Part shown: one piece after another, positions 16,664 through 24,446 of the stretch
Numbering within the stretch: position 1 is the stretch's first letter
Layout: every line of letters begins with the position of its first letter
Notes under the pieces: generated by a model
What the model saw: the letters and a program-made list of their open reading frames with translations, nothing else
What the model was told of the DNA's origin: nothing
Database searches by the model: none
Source of the DNA: Rufibacter radiotolerans
GTDB lineage: Bacteria; Bacteroidota; Bacteroidia; Cytophagales; Hymenobacteraceae
Assembly (NCBI RefSeq): GCF_001078055.1
Contig: NZ_CP010777.1
Span: forward strand, 642,408-706,407
Direction: 5' to 3'
DNA length: 64,000 nt
Translations under genes and position numbers: made by a program

Positions 16664-17533
16664 ATGTTAAAGAAAAGAATAGGTGCAGCCTTAATTATAA
16701 AAGATAACTGGGTTGTGCAGAGTATTGGTTTTAATAAATACCTGCCTGTAGGAAAGCCCGAAATTGCAGTTGAATTTTTGAATAAATGGGGTATTGATGA
16801 GATATTTCTAATCGATATTTCAGCTACAAAGAACAAATCAACCATCTCCCCTGATTTGGTAATGAAGAGTTCAAAATATTGTCGCGTTCCGCTTGCGGTA
16901 GGTGGTGGCATAACTTCCGTGGAGCAAATGGAAATTATGCTTCAATCAGGAGCTGATAAAATTTGCCTTAATCAGGCTTTACATAAAAATCTGAATTTAC
17001 TGACCCAGGGGGCAAATAAATTTGGAGATCAGTTTATGGTAGCGGTGGTTGACTTTGTGAAAGGACAGGACGGTTATGAAGTCTATGATTATATAAGAAA
17101 GCAGACTACAGGCAAAAAGGTCATTGATTTTGTAAAAGAACTGGAAGTTGCCGGGGCAGGAGAGGTGGTCCTGCAGTCAGTGGAAAGGGATGGACGATAT
17201 AATGGTTTTGAAACCGACTTATATGAGCAGGCCTGTCAGGAAGTAACCATTCCAGTTATTGCTCTTGGGGGAGCAGGTAAAGCTTCGCACTTTATTAATC
17301 TGCTACAACAAACGCAGGTATCTGCTGCCTGCGCCGGAAATATTTTTCATTTCGCGGAACATAGTGTTAATATGCTTAAGGCACAATTGGTGGAAGCCAA
17401 AAGTACAGTCAGGCTGGAAACATTTGCTAATTACGATCACAGTCAGTTTGATGAGAGGGGCAGGCTTTTAAAAGCAGATGACCAGTATCTGGATGACTTA
17501 TTATTTATACGTATTGAAAAAGAAGTAATATGA
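16664..17533 (+). CDS. HisF-like cyclase subunit, probably an ammonia conduit, lacking one catalytic Asp
   Basis: The protein has 289 residues, with a C-terminal tail about 35 longer than standard HisF. The TIM-barrel phosphate sites are recognisable (AVGGGITS, ALGGAGK). Aligned without gaps to the Thermotoga maritima enzyme, D130 is kept, but the catalytic D11 of the MLAKRIIACLDV start is isoleucine (MLKKRIGAALII). Loss of that residue argues against imidazole glycerol phosphate synthesis and for a pure ammonia-delivery role. ATG at 16664 was chosen over an upstream TTG at 16655 because it reproduces the HisF N-terminus. The gene overlaps the second amidotransferase gene by 4 nt. Confidence 0.85.
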   Translation: MLKKRIGAALIIKDNWVVQSIGFNKYLPVGKPEIAVEFLNKWGIDEIFLIDISATKNKSTISPDLVMKSSKYCRVPLAVGGGITSVEQMEIMLQSGADKICLNQALHKNLNLLTQGANKFGDQFMVAVVDFVKGQDGYEVYDYIRKQTTGKKVIDFVKELEVAGAGEVVLQSVERDGRYNGFETDLYEQACQEVTIPVIALGGAGKASHFINLLQQTQVSAACAGNIFHFAEHSVNMLKAQLVEAKSTVRLETFANYDHSQFDERGRLLKADDQYLDDLLFIRIEKEVI

Positions 17534-18780
17534 AGATTTGTAAGCGTTGCCTCTATTCATCAAAACACCCGCTAGGGCTTACTTTTGATGATGAAGGCAT
17601 CTGTAGCGGCTGTAGAGTACATGAAGAAAAAGATCAGTTAAACTGGGAAGAAAGAGGAGAGAAGTTACGGTCCATTTTAGAACAGTATAAGAATAAAAGC
17701 GGCAATAACTATGATTGCATAATTCCTGTAAGCGGAGCCAGAGATTCATATTTTATTGTGCATACCGTAAAAAATGTATATGGTATGAACCCCTTACTGG
17801 TTACTTATAATAAACAGTATAATACGGAAATAGGTATCCGAAATCTGGCAAATCTGCGGATCAAATTCAACTGCGATATTATGACGCTCACGGTTGATCC
17901 TGAAAAGGTTAAGAAAATAACCAGGGCAACTCTGGGCAAAAAAGGCAGCATGTATTGGCATTGCCTGGCCGGTCAAACTGTTTTTCCTGTTCAGATGGCT
18001 GTTAAATTCAAAATTCCTTTAATTATCTGGGGTGCCCACCAGGGAGTAGATCAGGTTGGGATGTTTTCGCACCTTGATGAGGTGGAAATGACCCGAAAGT
18101 ATAGGAAGGAGCACGATCTGATGGGGCTTGAAGCCGAAGATCTTGTTAGTGATTTCGATAATATTTCCCTTGATGATGTCAGGTCCTTTGTTTATCCGGA
18201 TGACAAAGAATTGGAGCGGGTAGGGATAAGGGGTATTTACCTCAATAACTATATCAGATGGGACTCTAAGTCGCAGCACGAACAAATGATTGCGCAGTAC
18301 GGATACGAGTCTAACTATCAAACCCGTACCTTTGATACCTATAATGATATTGATTGCTTTAATTATTCTGATGTACATGATTACATAAAATTCTTAAAGC
18401 ATGGGTATGGTAAAGTAACAGATCATGCTAGCCGGGAAATACGCCTTAAAAGGTTAACCCGGGAAGAAGGAGCGGAGCTTGTTAAGCAGTATGTTTATAA
18501 AGAGCCGCAGAACCTGGGCCTTTTTCTGGATTGGATTGGAATGAAAGAGTCCGGGTTTAATTTTATTATTGATCTGCACCGGAGCCCGGACATCTGGGGC
18601 CGAAATAATAAATGGGAATGGGAGCTAAAAACGGATCTCTTGCCCGAAAAAGAAAGTGCTGAAGATATAGATCCTTACAGATTAGAGAAAGTTGATAGTT
18701 GTGATTTTATAATTACCGACCACGAGGCTGCTTATAAAGAAGACCATTATATTCTGATTGGAAAAGGTTATTACAAATAA
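17530..18780 (+). CDS. N-acetyl sugar amidotransferase-like protein, copy 2, with altered P-loop
   Basis: The protein has 416 residues and the same architecture as 14916-16064: Cys pairs C4/C7 and C25/C28, then a PP-loop. The loop reads SGARDS (68-73) instead of SGGxDS, so the second glycine is alanine. The rest of the fold is conserved (IIWGAHQGVDQVG, HGYGKVTDHASREIRLKRLTREEGAELV). A C-terminal extension of about 40 residues is absent from copy 1. The two paralogues flank the single hisH/hisF-like pair. They may amidinate two positions or sugars, form one complex, or copy 2 may be a degenerate partner. Confidence 0.82.
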   Translation: MKICKRCLYSSKHPLGLTFDDEGICSGCRVHEEKDQLNWEERGEKLRSILEQYKNKSGNNYDCIIPVSGARDSYFIVHTVKNVYGMNPLLVTYNKQYNTEIGIRNLANLRIKFNCDIMTLTVDPEKVKKITRATLGKKGSMYWHCLAGQTVFPVQMAVKFKIPLIIWGAHQGVDQVGMFSHLDEVEMTRKYRKEHDLMGLEAEDLVSDFDNISLDDVRSFVYPDDKELERVGIRGIYLNNYIRWDSKSQHEQMIAQYGYESNYQTRTFDTYNDIDCFNYSDVHDYIKFLKHGYGKVTDHASREIRLKRLTREEGAELVKQYVYKEPQNLGLFLDWIGMKESGFNFIIDLHRSPDIWGRNNKWEWELKTDLLPEKESAEDIDPYRLEKVDSCDFIITDHEAAYKEDHYILIGKGYYK

Positions 18781-18795
18781 TACACGGAAACAATC

Positions 18796-20022
18796 ATGAG
18801 GGTTTTGTTAATCGTTCAGCCAGAGAGGTTTGATTTTTATTCATTTTTAGCAGCAGGAAAAGATATTGAATGGGTGCTTTTATGGTATGAAAAGCCATCG
18901 CAAATGGTATTATCTCCTGTAGATCTTCCTTTGGATTTTAGTTCCGTTAGATATTGGAATGAGTTTACAACTCCTCAAATGCTATTAGATACGATTAAAC
19001 CCGATCGAATTATTTTTTATGAAATAATTGACCTGCGTCAAATTGCTCTGAATGTTACAGCTTTAAAGAATAAAGTTCCTACCTTCTTTATGGAGCATGG
19101 AGCTGCCGGAGATAAGGATGCAGCTGCAGAAAGGATAGAGGTATCAAAATTTGATAAAAGCAAATTAATTTATTTGCTTACTAGATTCAGAAGTTCCTTT
19201 AGTGATATAATTCGTTCTAAGGTTTTTTATTATTCCGCCTTAAGTGGATTAGGTTCTTTAAATTCATTTGTAAAATATTCTTTTTTGCCCTTAAAAATGT
19301 TAAAGGGGTATCCTAATAAAACCCTGAGTCAAAATATTTTTGAAGAACGCATTCCATTAAGATCAATAGTATTTAATAAAGCAAACTTTGAAGAGTATGC
19401 CTTATATAGTGGTGCAAGTACTGAGAATGCGGTATTTGGAGGTGTTCCTTTTTTTGATAAATATTATAATAATTCAACTGCGGAAAAAGACTACATTATT
19501 TATAATGAAGCGTGTTATTTAGAAGAAGGGTTAGCAGGTTGGACGAAAGAACATCATAAAGAAGTTGCGCAAGCACTTTTTGATTTTGCTGAAAAAAATA
19601 AAATTACACTATATGTTAAGCTTCATCCTAGGTCAAACCCTGTATTATGGGAGAGCTATGAATTTAATAAAGATTACGTAACCATACTCCACTCAGGTGA
19701 TTTTACTGATCTGTATTTACAGTCAAAGCTTATTCTTAGCTATAGTTCCAGTATGCTAAATGGATGCTTATGCGCTAGGAAAAATATTGTTTTACTTGGT
19801 TGGCATCCAGTGCCACATATATTTGGGGCTGATTTTTCTGACTATGGGTTATGCCATGTTTCGTTGTCCCCAACAGAATTATTAACAAATTTTGATTATT
19901 GGGTTAATAATAATTTATCGTATTTGAACGAAGGAGCATATAATGCTTTTTTAGATAGATTTAATACCCCATTTGACGGGAAGGCTAGTGAAAGGATTTT
20001 AGAACGAATTAAAAATTGTTAA
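18796..20022 (+). CDS. Putative glycosyltransferase of unrecognised family, tandem paralogue 1
   Basis: The protein has 408 residues and no family I can name. Features resemble GT-B transferases using CMP-sugars: PTFFMEHGAAGDK (95-107), KLHP (275-278), then SYSSS (315-319) before NGCLCARKNIVLLGWHP. Bacterial sialyl- and polysialyltransferases carry an acidic D/E-D/E-G motif, an HP motif and a Ser/Thr motif in that order. Here the first would be EHG (100-102), with His for the second acid, so the match is partial. Because the operon makes CMP-pseudaminate and has no other obvious transferase for it, this protein and the next are candidate nonulosonate transferases. GC is low and no signal peptide is seen. 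Confidence 0.6.
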   Translation: MRVLLIVQPERFDFYSFLAAGKDIEWVLLWYEKPSQMVLSPVDLPLDFSSVRYWNEFTTPQMLLDTIKPDRIIFYEIIDLRQIALNVTALKNKVPTFFMEHGAAGDKDAAAERIEVSKFDKSKLIYLLTRFRSSFSDIIRSKVFYYSALSGLGSLNSFVKYSFLPLKMLKGYPNKTLSQNIFEERIPLRSIVFNKANFEEYALYSGASTENAVFGGVPFFDKYYNNSTAEKDYIIYNEACYLEEGLAGWTKEHHKEVAQALFDFAEKNKITLYVKLHPRSNPVLWESYEFNKDYVTILHSGDFTDLYLQSKLILSYSSSMLNGCLCARKNIVLLGWHPVPHIFGADFSDYGLCHVSLSPTELLTNFDYWVNNNLSYLNEGAYNAFLDRFNTPFDGKASERILERIKNC

Positions 20023-20170
20023 CAGTTTCTGAATTATATTTTTTTTCTGAATTGATTACTCAGGTACAACTGTAATTGCCAACTTCCTTTTCAAAAGTAA
20101 ATTTACTGCTTTTTATTTTAGGGATAATTGTAGCCTTTTTACTTAACAAATTTTAAACTGAAGATTTATT

Positions 20171-21394
20171 TTGAAGATTTTGTTAATTGTTCAGCCTGAC
20201 AGGTTCGATTTCTATTCGTATTTGCAAAAAGCTGAAAATGTTGAATGGGTTCTGCTTTGGTATGAGAAACCTGCGCAAATGAAACTGTCAGTGAAAGAGC
20301 TTCCTCTTAATTTCAGTGAAGTTTATTCCTGGCAAGAATTTGCAACGCCTAAAGAATTGATTCAGAGAATAGCTCCGGATAAAATTATTTTTTTTGAAAT
20401 AATAGACCTGCGTCAGATAGCTCTCATTGTAACAGCAAATAATCTTAAGATTCCTACTTTTTACCTGGAACATGGTGCAGCGGGTGATAAAGGCACTGCT
20501 ATTGAACGTTGGAAAGAGGTTGAATTTAGCAGGCATAAATTGCCTTACCTAATAAAACGGTTCAGAGAATCATTTTTTGACGTTCTGAAGTCGAAGTTCT
20601 TTTATTATTCCGTCACCAGTGGCTTCCATTCTGCTGATTCGTTAAAGAAGTATGCTATGCTGCCTTTCAGGATGATGCAGGATGGTCCAAATAAGGTATT
20701 AGCGCATAACCATTTCAAAGAAAGGGTACCTGCAAAATCAATTGTATTTAATAGAGCCAACTTAGAAGAGTATTCAGTTTATACGGGTACTCAACCAGAG
20801 GATGCCTTGTTTACGGGGGTACCCTTTTTTGATAAGTATTTTAAAGAAAGAAATGTAGTAAAAGATCACATCGTTTATATTGAACATCCACATTTAGAGG
20901 AAGGATCTGTAGGCTGGACCAAAGAGCACCATAAAAACGTGGCGGAGGCTCTCTTTGACTTTGCCGAGAAGCGAAACCTGCATCTTTATATAAAGCTTCA
21001 CCCCAAGTCCAACCTCTCTTACTGGAATAGTTACAAATATAATAAAGACTTGGTAAAGGTAATACAAGCCGGTGATTACACCGACCTTTACCTAGAATCT
21101 AAGCTTATCCTAAGCTATAGTTCAAGTTTATTGACAGGGTGCTTGTGTGCCCGAAAGAACATCGTTTTGCTGGGTTGGCATCCGGAACCAAGGGTTTTTG
21201 GTGCTGACTTCTCAGCATTTGGTTTATGTCATGTCTCTTTGTCACCTTCTGAGTTACATGAGAAGTTTGACTACTGGATTGATAATAATCTAACCCTTGA
21301 GAGTGAGGATTCGTACAATGCTTTTTTAGAGCGGTTTAATGTCCCTTTTGATGGTCAGGCCACATCAAGGGTGTTGGAGGTAATAAGTACTTAA
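20171..21394 (+). CDS. Putative glycosyltransferase of unrecognised family, tandem paralogue 2
   Basis: The protein has 407 residues and aligns with the preceding protein end to end without internal gaps, at about 60% identity counted by hand. EHG (100-102), KLHP (275-278) and SYSSS (315-319) fall at identical positions. The start is a TTG at 20171, chosen because the N-terminus (KILLIVQPDRFDFYS) then matches paralogue 1 residue for residue. A 148-nt AT-rich gap separates the copies; the flippase gene overlaps its stop by one base. The high conservation of the C-terminal half suggests a shared donor, with acceptor differences lying elsewhere. Confidence 0.6.
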   Translation: MKILLIVQPDRFDFYSYLQKAENVEWVLLWYEKPAQMKLSVKELPLNFSEVYSWQEFATPKELIQRIAPDKIIFFEIIDLRQIALIVTANNLKIPTFYLEHGAAGDKGTAIERWKEVEFSRHKLPYLIKRFRESFFDVLKSKFFYYSVTSGFHSADSLKKYAMLPFRMMQDGPNKVLAHNHFKERVPAKSIVFNRANLEEYSVYTGTQPEDALFTGVPFFDKYFKERNVVKDHIVYIEHPHLEEGSVGWTKEHHKNVAEALFDFAEKRNLHLYIKLHPKSNLSYWNSYKYNKDLVKVIQAGDYTDLYLESKLILSYSSSLLTGCLCARKNIVLLGWHPEPRVFGADFSAFGLCHVSLSPSELHEKFDYWIDNNLTLESEDSYNAFLERFNVPFDGQATSRVLEVIST

Positions 21395-22689
21395 TGAAGT
21401 TAATAAAGTCTTTTTCTGCCTATACCTTAGCAGGTGTTTATGGGGCAGCAGCAAGTTTTTTTGTTTTACCTATTTTATCTCATTATCTATCTACGGCAGA
21501 TTATGGTATTTTATCAATATTTAACTCTTATGTTTTAATTATAATGCCGCTAATTGGCCTCGTGGCCTCGGGAATAATAAGTGTCGAATTTTTTAAAATC
21601 CAGGATAAAAAGGAGTTTGCTTCTTTTTTTACTTCTGTTCAGTTAATCCCGATTATTCCATTTGTCTTTTTTCTTGTTATTTCTTTTCTATTCGGGGGGT
21701 ATTTGAGTAGGCTTTTAGAGATTCCAACTGAATTCTCTAATTATCTATTTCTAATTCCTTTAATTGCTATTCTGACAATTTATATAGAATCTTATTTAGC
21801 ATATCTGGTTGTAAAGAAAAGTGCTTACCATTATCTGGTGGTCAATATAGTTAAATCATCTGTAGAAATTGGTTTGACTTTGTTATTTGTTGTCTACTTT
21901 GACATGGGTTGGTTTGGACGAATACTATCCTGGCTTATTGCGTCTTTGCTATTTACCTTTGTGGCTTCAATTTATTTTTATAAAGAAGATTTATTTTCAT
22001 TAAAAGTAACTAAAAAGTATGTCATGGCAGGGGTGTGGTTTGGATTACCTTTGATACTACACACGTTAGGTAAATTTGTGATAAACCAATCTGATAGGAT
22101 TTTTATTGCCAAAATGGTGAATGTTGATGAGGTAGGCGTGTATAATATTGCCTATCAGCTGGCAAGTATATTGCTAATTTTTGTTTCTGCCTTTAGCAAT
22201 CTGTATGTGCCTTACTTGTATGAAAGATTAGCTGATTTTAATAAAAAGACTGAAAAAGAAATATTGCAAATTAGCTACTTATATACGGTGATATTAATAG
22301 CCGGGACTGTTATTATTACCTTTGGTAGTCGGTTTCTATTTGGGTGGTTTATTGATGTTAAGTTTATTGGTGCAATACCTTACATCTTCTGGATTAGTTT
22401 TAGTTATTTTTTGTGGGGAATGTATGCCTTGTTCTCTGCATATATTTATTATTTTAATAAGAATAAGTATTTAGCTTATCTTTCTTTTATTAATGTAATT
22501 ACAAATATTGCATTTAATTATATATTTATAAAACAATTTGGGGCGCTTGGAGCTGCATATGCCACTTGTTTGTCATATTTTATAACATTGGTTATGATAA
22601 TATTTTTTGCCACTCGGCTTGTTTCTATTTCGTGGTTTAATGTAGGCTTTGTTTTTAATGGTTTTTTTAAAGTGAAGGACGGTAAATAG
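21394..22689 (+). CDS. Polysaccharide flippase (Wzx/PST-type, MOP superfamily)
   Basis: The 431-residue, strongly hydrophobic protein has about twelve predicted membrane segments. It starts SAYTLAGVYGAAASFFVLPILSHYLS, the usual opening of polysaccharide transport proteins. Arg/Lys/Asp-containing loops such as INQSDRIFIAKMVNVDEVGVYNIAYQLA (about 229-256) are characteristic of Wzx. It would move the undecaprenyl-linked repeat unit across the inner membrane. The ATG overlaps the preceding stop (TAATG). It is the last gene of the run starting at 1809. Its presence argues for a Wzx/Wzy-dependent route rather than an ABC transporter. Confidence 0.87.
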   Translation: MKLIKSFSAYTLAGVYGAAASFFVLPILSHYLSTADYGILSIFNSYVLIIMPLIGLVASGIISVEFFKIQDKKEFASFFTSVQLIPIIPFVFFLVISFLFGGYLSRLLEIPTEFSNYLFLIPLIAILTIYIESYLAYLVVKKSAYHYLVVNIVKSSVEIGLTLLFVVYFDMGWFGRILSWLIASLLFTFVASIYFYKEDLFSLKVTKKYVMAGVWFGLPLILHTLGKFVINQSDRIFIAKMVNVDEVGVYNIAYQLASILLIFVSAFSNLYVPYLYERLADFNKKTEKEILQISYLYTVILIAGTVIITFGSRFLFGWFIDVKFIGAIPYIFWISFSYFLWGMYALFSAYIYYFNKNKYLAYLSFINVITNIAFNYIFIKQFGALGAAYATCLSYFITLVMIIFFATRLVSISWFNVGFVFNGFFKVKDGK

Positions 22690-22940
22690 AGTAAGTGTAT
22701 TTTTTGCTATTGATCTAGAGTTTGTTTGATTAAATTAGGAGTGGTATGGAAAGATGCCCTATTATGAGCTCATAGAGATTTGAGAAAAATAAAGGTTAGA
22801 AAAATGTATTTAAATTTTAGACACATCCCTTTTTTAAAATTATACATGGGAATGAAACCTTTTCTAACCCAACTATAGAGGAGAAATTAAATTTAAATTA
22901 GTCTAATGCTATATTCTTTAGGTTTCCTTGTTGCTGTTTA

Positions 22941-22976
22941 ATATAAGTTTGTAGTATGATATAAGTTTGTAGTATG
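22941..22976 (+). repeat. Perfect 18-bp tandem duplication ending in a start codon
   Basis: The 18-mer ATATAAGTTTGTAGTATG occurs twice back to back (22941-22958 and 22959-22976). The last three bases of the second copy are the ATG of the downstream glycosyltransferase gene. Each copy contains TAAGTTTG (22944-22951 and 22962-22969), which fits the -7 consensus TAnnTTTG. The ATG in copy 1 is followed at once by ATA TAA. The rest of the 284-nt gap (22690-22940) is AT-rich with no ORF. Confidence 0.85.
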
Positions 22977-24047
22977 ACTAAAAAGAACGTTTTATGTTTG
23001 ATTGGTAGTTTGGGTGTAGGAGGGGCTGAGGTTCTACTTGTTAATACTATTAAATTACTTAATGCTAAATATAACTTTATAGTTGTTTACCTCAATAACC
23101 CAGATACTCTTCTTGCGCAATTATCTGGGGTTGAAGCTATCAATCTTAATTTTAAAGGGAAATTAGATATATTCTCTTCCTCACAAAGATTGAAGAAAAT
23201 TATTTCTGATAGAAAGGTAGATATTGTTCATGCTCATTTGTATTGGCCTACTCTGATTGGTAGGCTTGGTACCCCTAAAAAAGTTAAATTCGTTTTTACA
23301 GTACATAGCATATTAAGTCAAGATGCGTTTTCAGCTAATAAGTTAAGTTTACTAGCTGAAAAACTAACTTATTCACAGAACCAGGTTGCTGTTTTTGTAT
23401 CAAATGCAGCAAGGGAAGATTATAGGAAGTATGTAGGCTTAAAAGGAGCAAACTATGTGGTAAATAACTTTATTGCAGATGATTTCTACCTGCCTGAAAA
23501 TAAAAGAGGACCGGAATTTTTGCCTCAATCCCTTAAATTGGTTTCTGTAGGAAACTTAAAAGAAGCAAAGAACTTTCCATTTTTGCTTGCTGCTTTTGAA
23601 AAATTAAAGGAGTACAAAATTACTTTAGATATTTATGGAGAGGGGCACCTGCGGGATGAGCTTCAACGGCAGATTAATGAAAAGGGATTGCATAATGTAC
23701 GGCTTTGTGGAAGCGCCAACAATGTTCCGGAGATATTAAAGAACTATGATATGTTTATCATAAGTTCAATATATGAGGGTTTTGCTCTAGCTCCTTTAGA
23801 GGCAATGGCCGTGGGCCTTCCATGCATGCTTTCAGATATTCCTTCACTTCATGAGGTTGCCGGCACATCTGCCTTATTTTTTGATTTGAAAGATGATACT
23901 GAATTTAATGAAAAGGTTCTGGAAGTTTATAACAATCCTGAAAGGCTGGCCTTTCTTTCCAAGGAAGGATATGAAAAAGCTAAGAAATACCGAAAAGTGG
24001 TTTTTGAAGAAGCACTTTCTAATGTTTATAATAATTGTTTTTTATAA
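22974..24047 (+). CDS. Glycosyltransferase family 4
   Basis: The 357-residue GT-B retaining transferase has an N-terminal GSLGVGGAEVLLVNT (12-26), the typical glycine-rich acceptor-side loop with G-G-A-E. The C-terminal donor domain has the E-x7-E element in SSIYEGFALAPLEAMAVGLP. It probably adds a hexose from a nucleotide sugar to the growing lipid-linked unit in the cytoplasm. The gene is separated from the flippase by 284 nt and from asnB by 399 nt, so it may be its own transcription unit. Its start codon lies in an 18-bp tandem duplication. Confidence 0.88.
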   Translation: MTKKNVLCLIGSLGVGGAEVLLVNTIKLLNAKYNFIVVYLNNPDTLLAQLSGVEAINLNFKGKLDIFSSSQRLKKIISDRKVDIVHAHLYWPTLIGRLGTPKKVKFVFTVHSILSQDAFSANKLSLLAEKLTYSQNQVAVFVSNAAREDYRKYVGLKGANYVVNNFIADDFYLPENKRGPEFLPQSLKLVSVGNLKEAKNFPFLLAAFEKLKEYKITLDIYGEGHLRDELQRQINEKGLHNVRLCGSANNVPEILKNYDMFIISSIYEGFALAPLEAMAVGLPCMLSDIPSLHEVAGTSALFFDLKDDTEFNEKVLEVYNNPERLAFLSKEGYEKAKKYRKVVFEEALSNVYNNCFL

Positions 24048-24446
24048 TAGAGTGAATAAGCGCCTTAAGGGAATAAATAAATTTTATATTATTTGTATAG
24101 GTGGTCATGTTGGATTATTTATGACATTATAAATTCTATTTTAGAAATTATTGATTAGTATTATTAAGTAAGTTTTTGTAAAAAAATCATTGAATTAATA
24201 TTCTTGCAAAAACAACTATCTTTGTGCTGGTTAAAAGTAGTTGCTTGAAAAGCTGTTTTTTGGTTGGTTTGATTTTGTGATTTTGCTGGCCTTATAGTTT
24301 TTTAGTGTATTTGTTAAATTGTAGATTGTAATATAAGATTCATTTTTATTAATTTCTTGATTATGAGTTAGGCTTTAATTTTATGTAAAAGCTATAAATT
24401 AGTTCAAGGAGATATTAAAAGAATCAAAATTTAAAATAGGTGCCAG
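24048..24446. other. AT-rich gene-free gap before asnB
   Basis: The 399 bases hold no supported gene. TATCTTTG at 24217-24224 matches the -7 consensus; a TTG at 24190-24192 lies 24 nt upstream, slightly beyond the usual spacing. If used, it would leave a leader of about 215 nt before asnB. A short palindrome CCTTAAGG lies near 24063. No hairpin with a T-run strong enough to call a terminator was found. Confidence 0.5.
24190..24224 (+). promoter_or_regulatory. Candidate promoter of asnB
   Basis: TTG at 24190-24192, a 24-nt spacer, then TATCTTTG at 24217-24224. The -7 box is a full match to TAnnTTTG; the spacer is one longer than the range usually quoted for Bacteroidota. Confidence 0.4.

Noticed and set aside
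16039-17533. HisH/HisF pair read as histidine biosynthesis genes
   Set aside because: No other his genes nearby, overlap with sugar amidotransferases on both sides, and the HisF catalytic Asp11 is replaced.
18796-19000. LEEG (242-245) in the tandem paralogues as the sialyltransferase D/E-D/E-G motif
   Set aside because: It lies only about 30 residues before KLHP, whereas known enzymes have well over 100 between the two motifs; EHG at 100-102 is better placed although one acid is missing.
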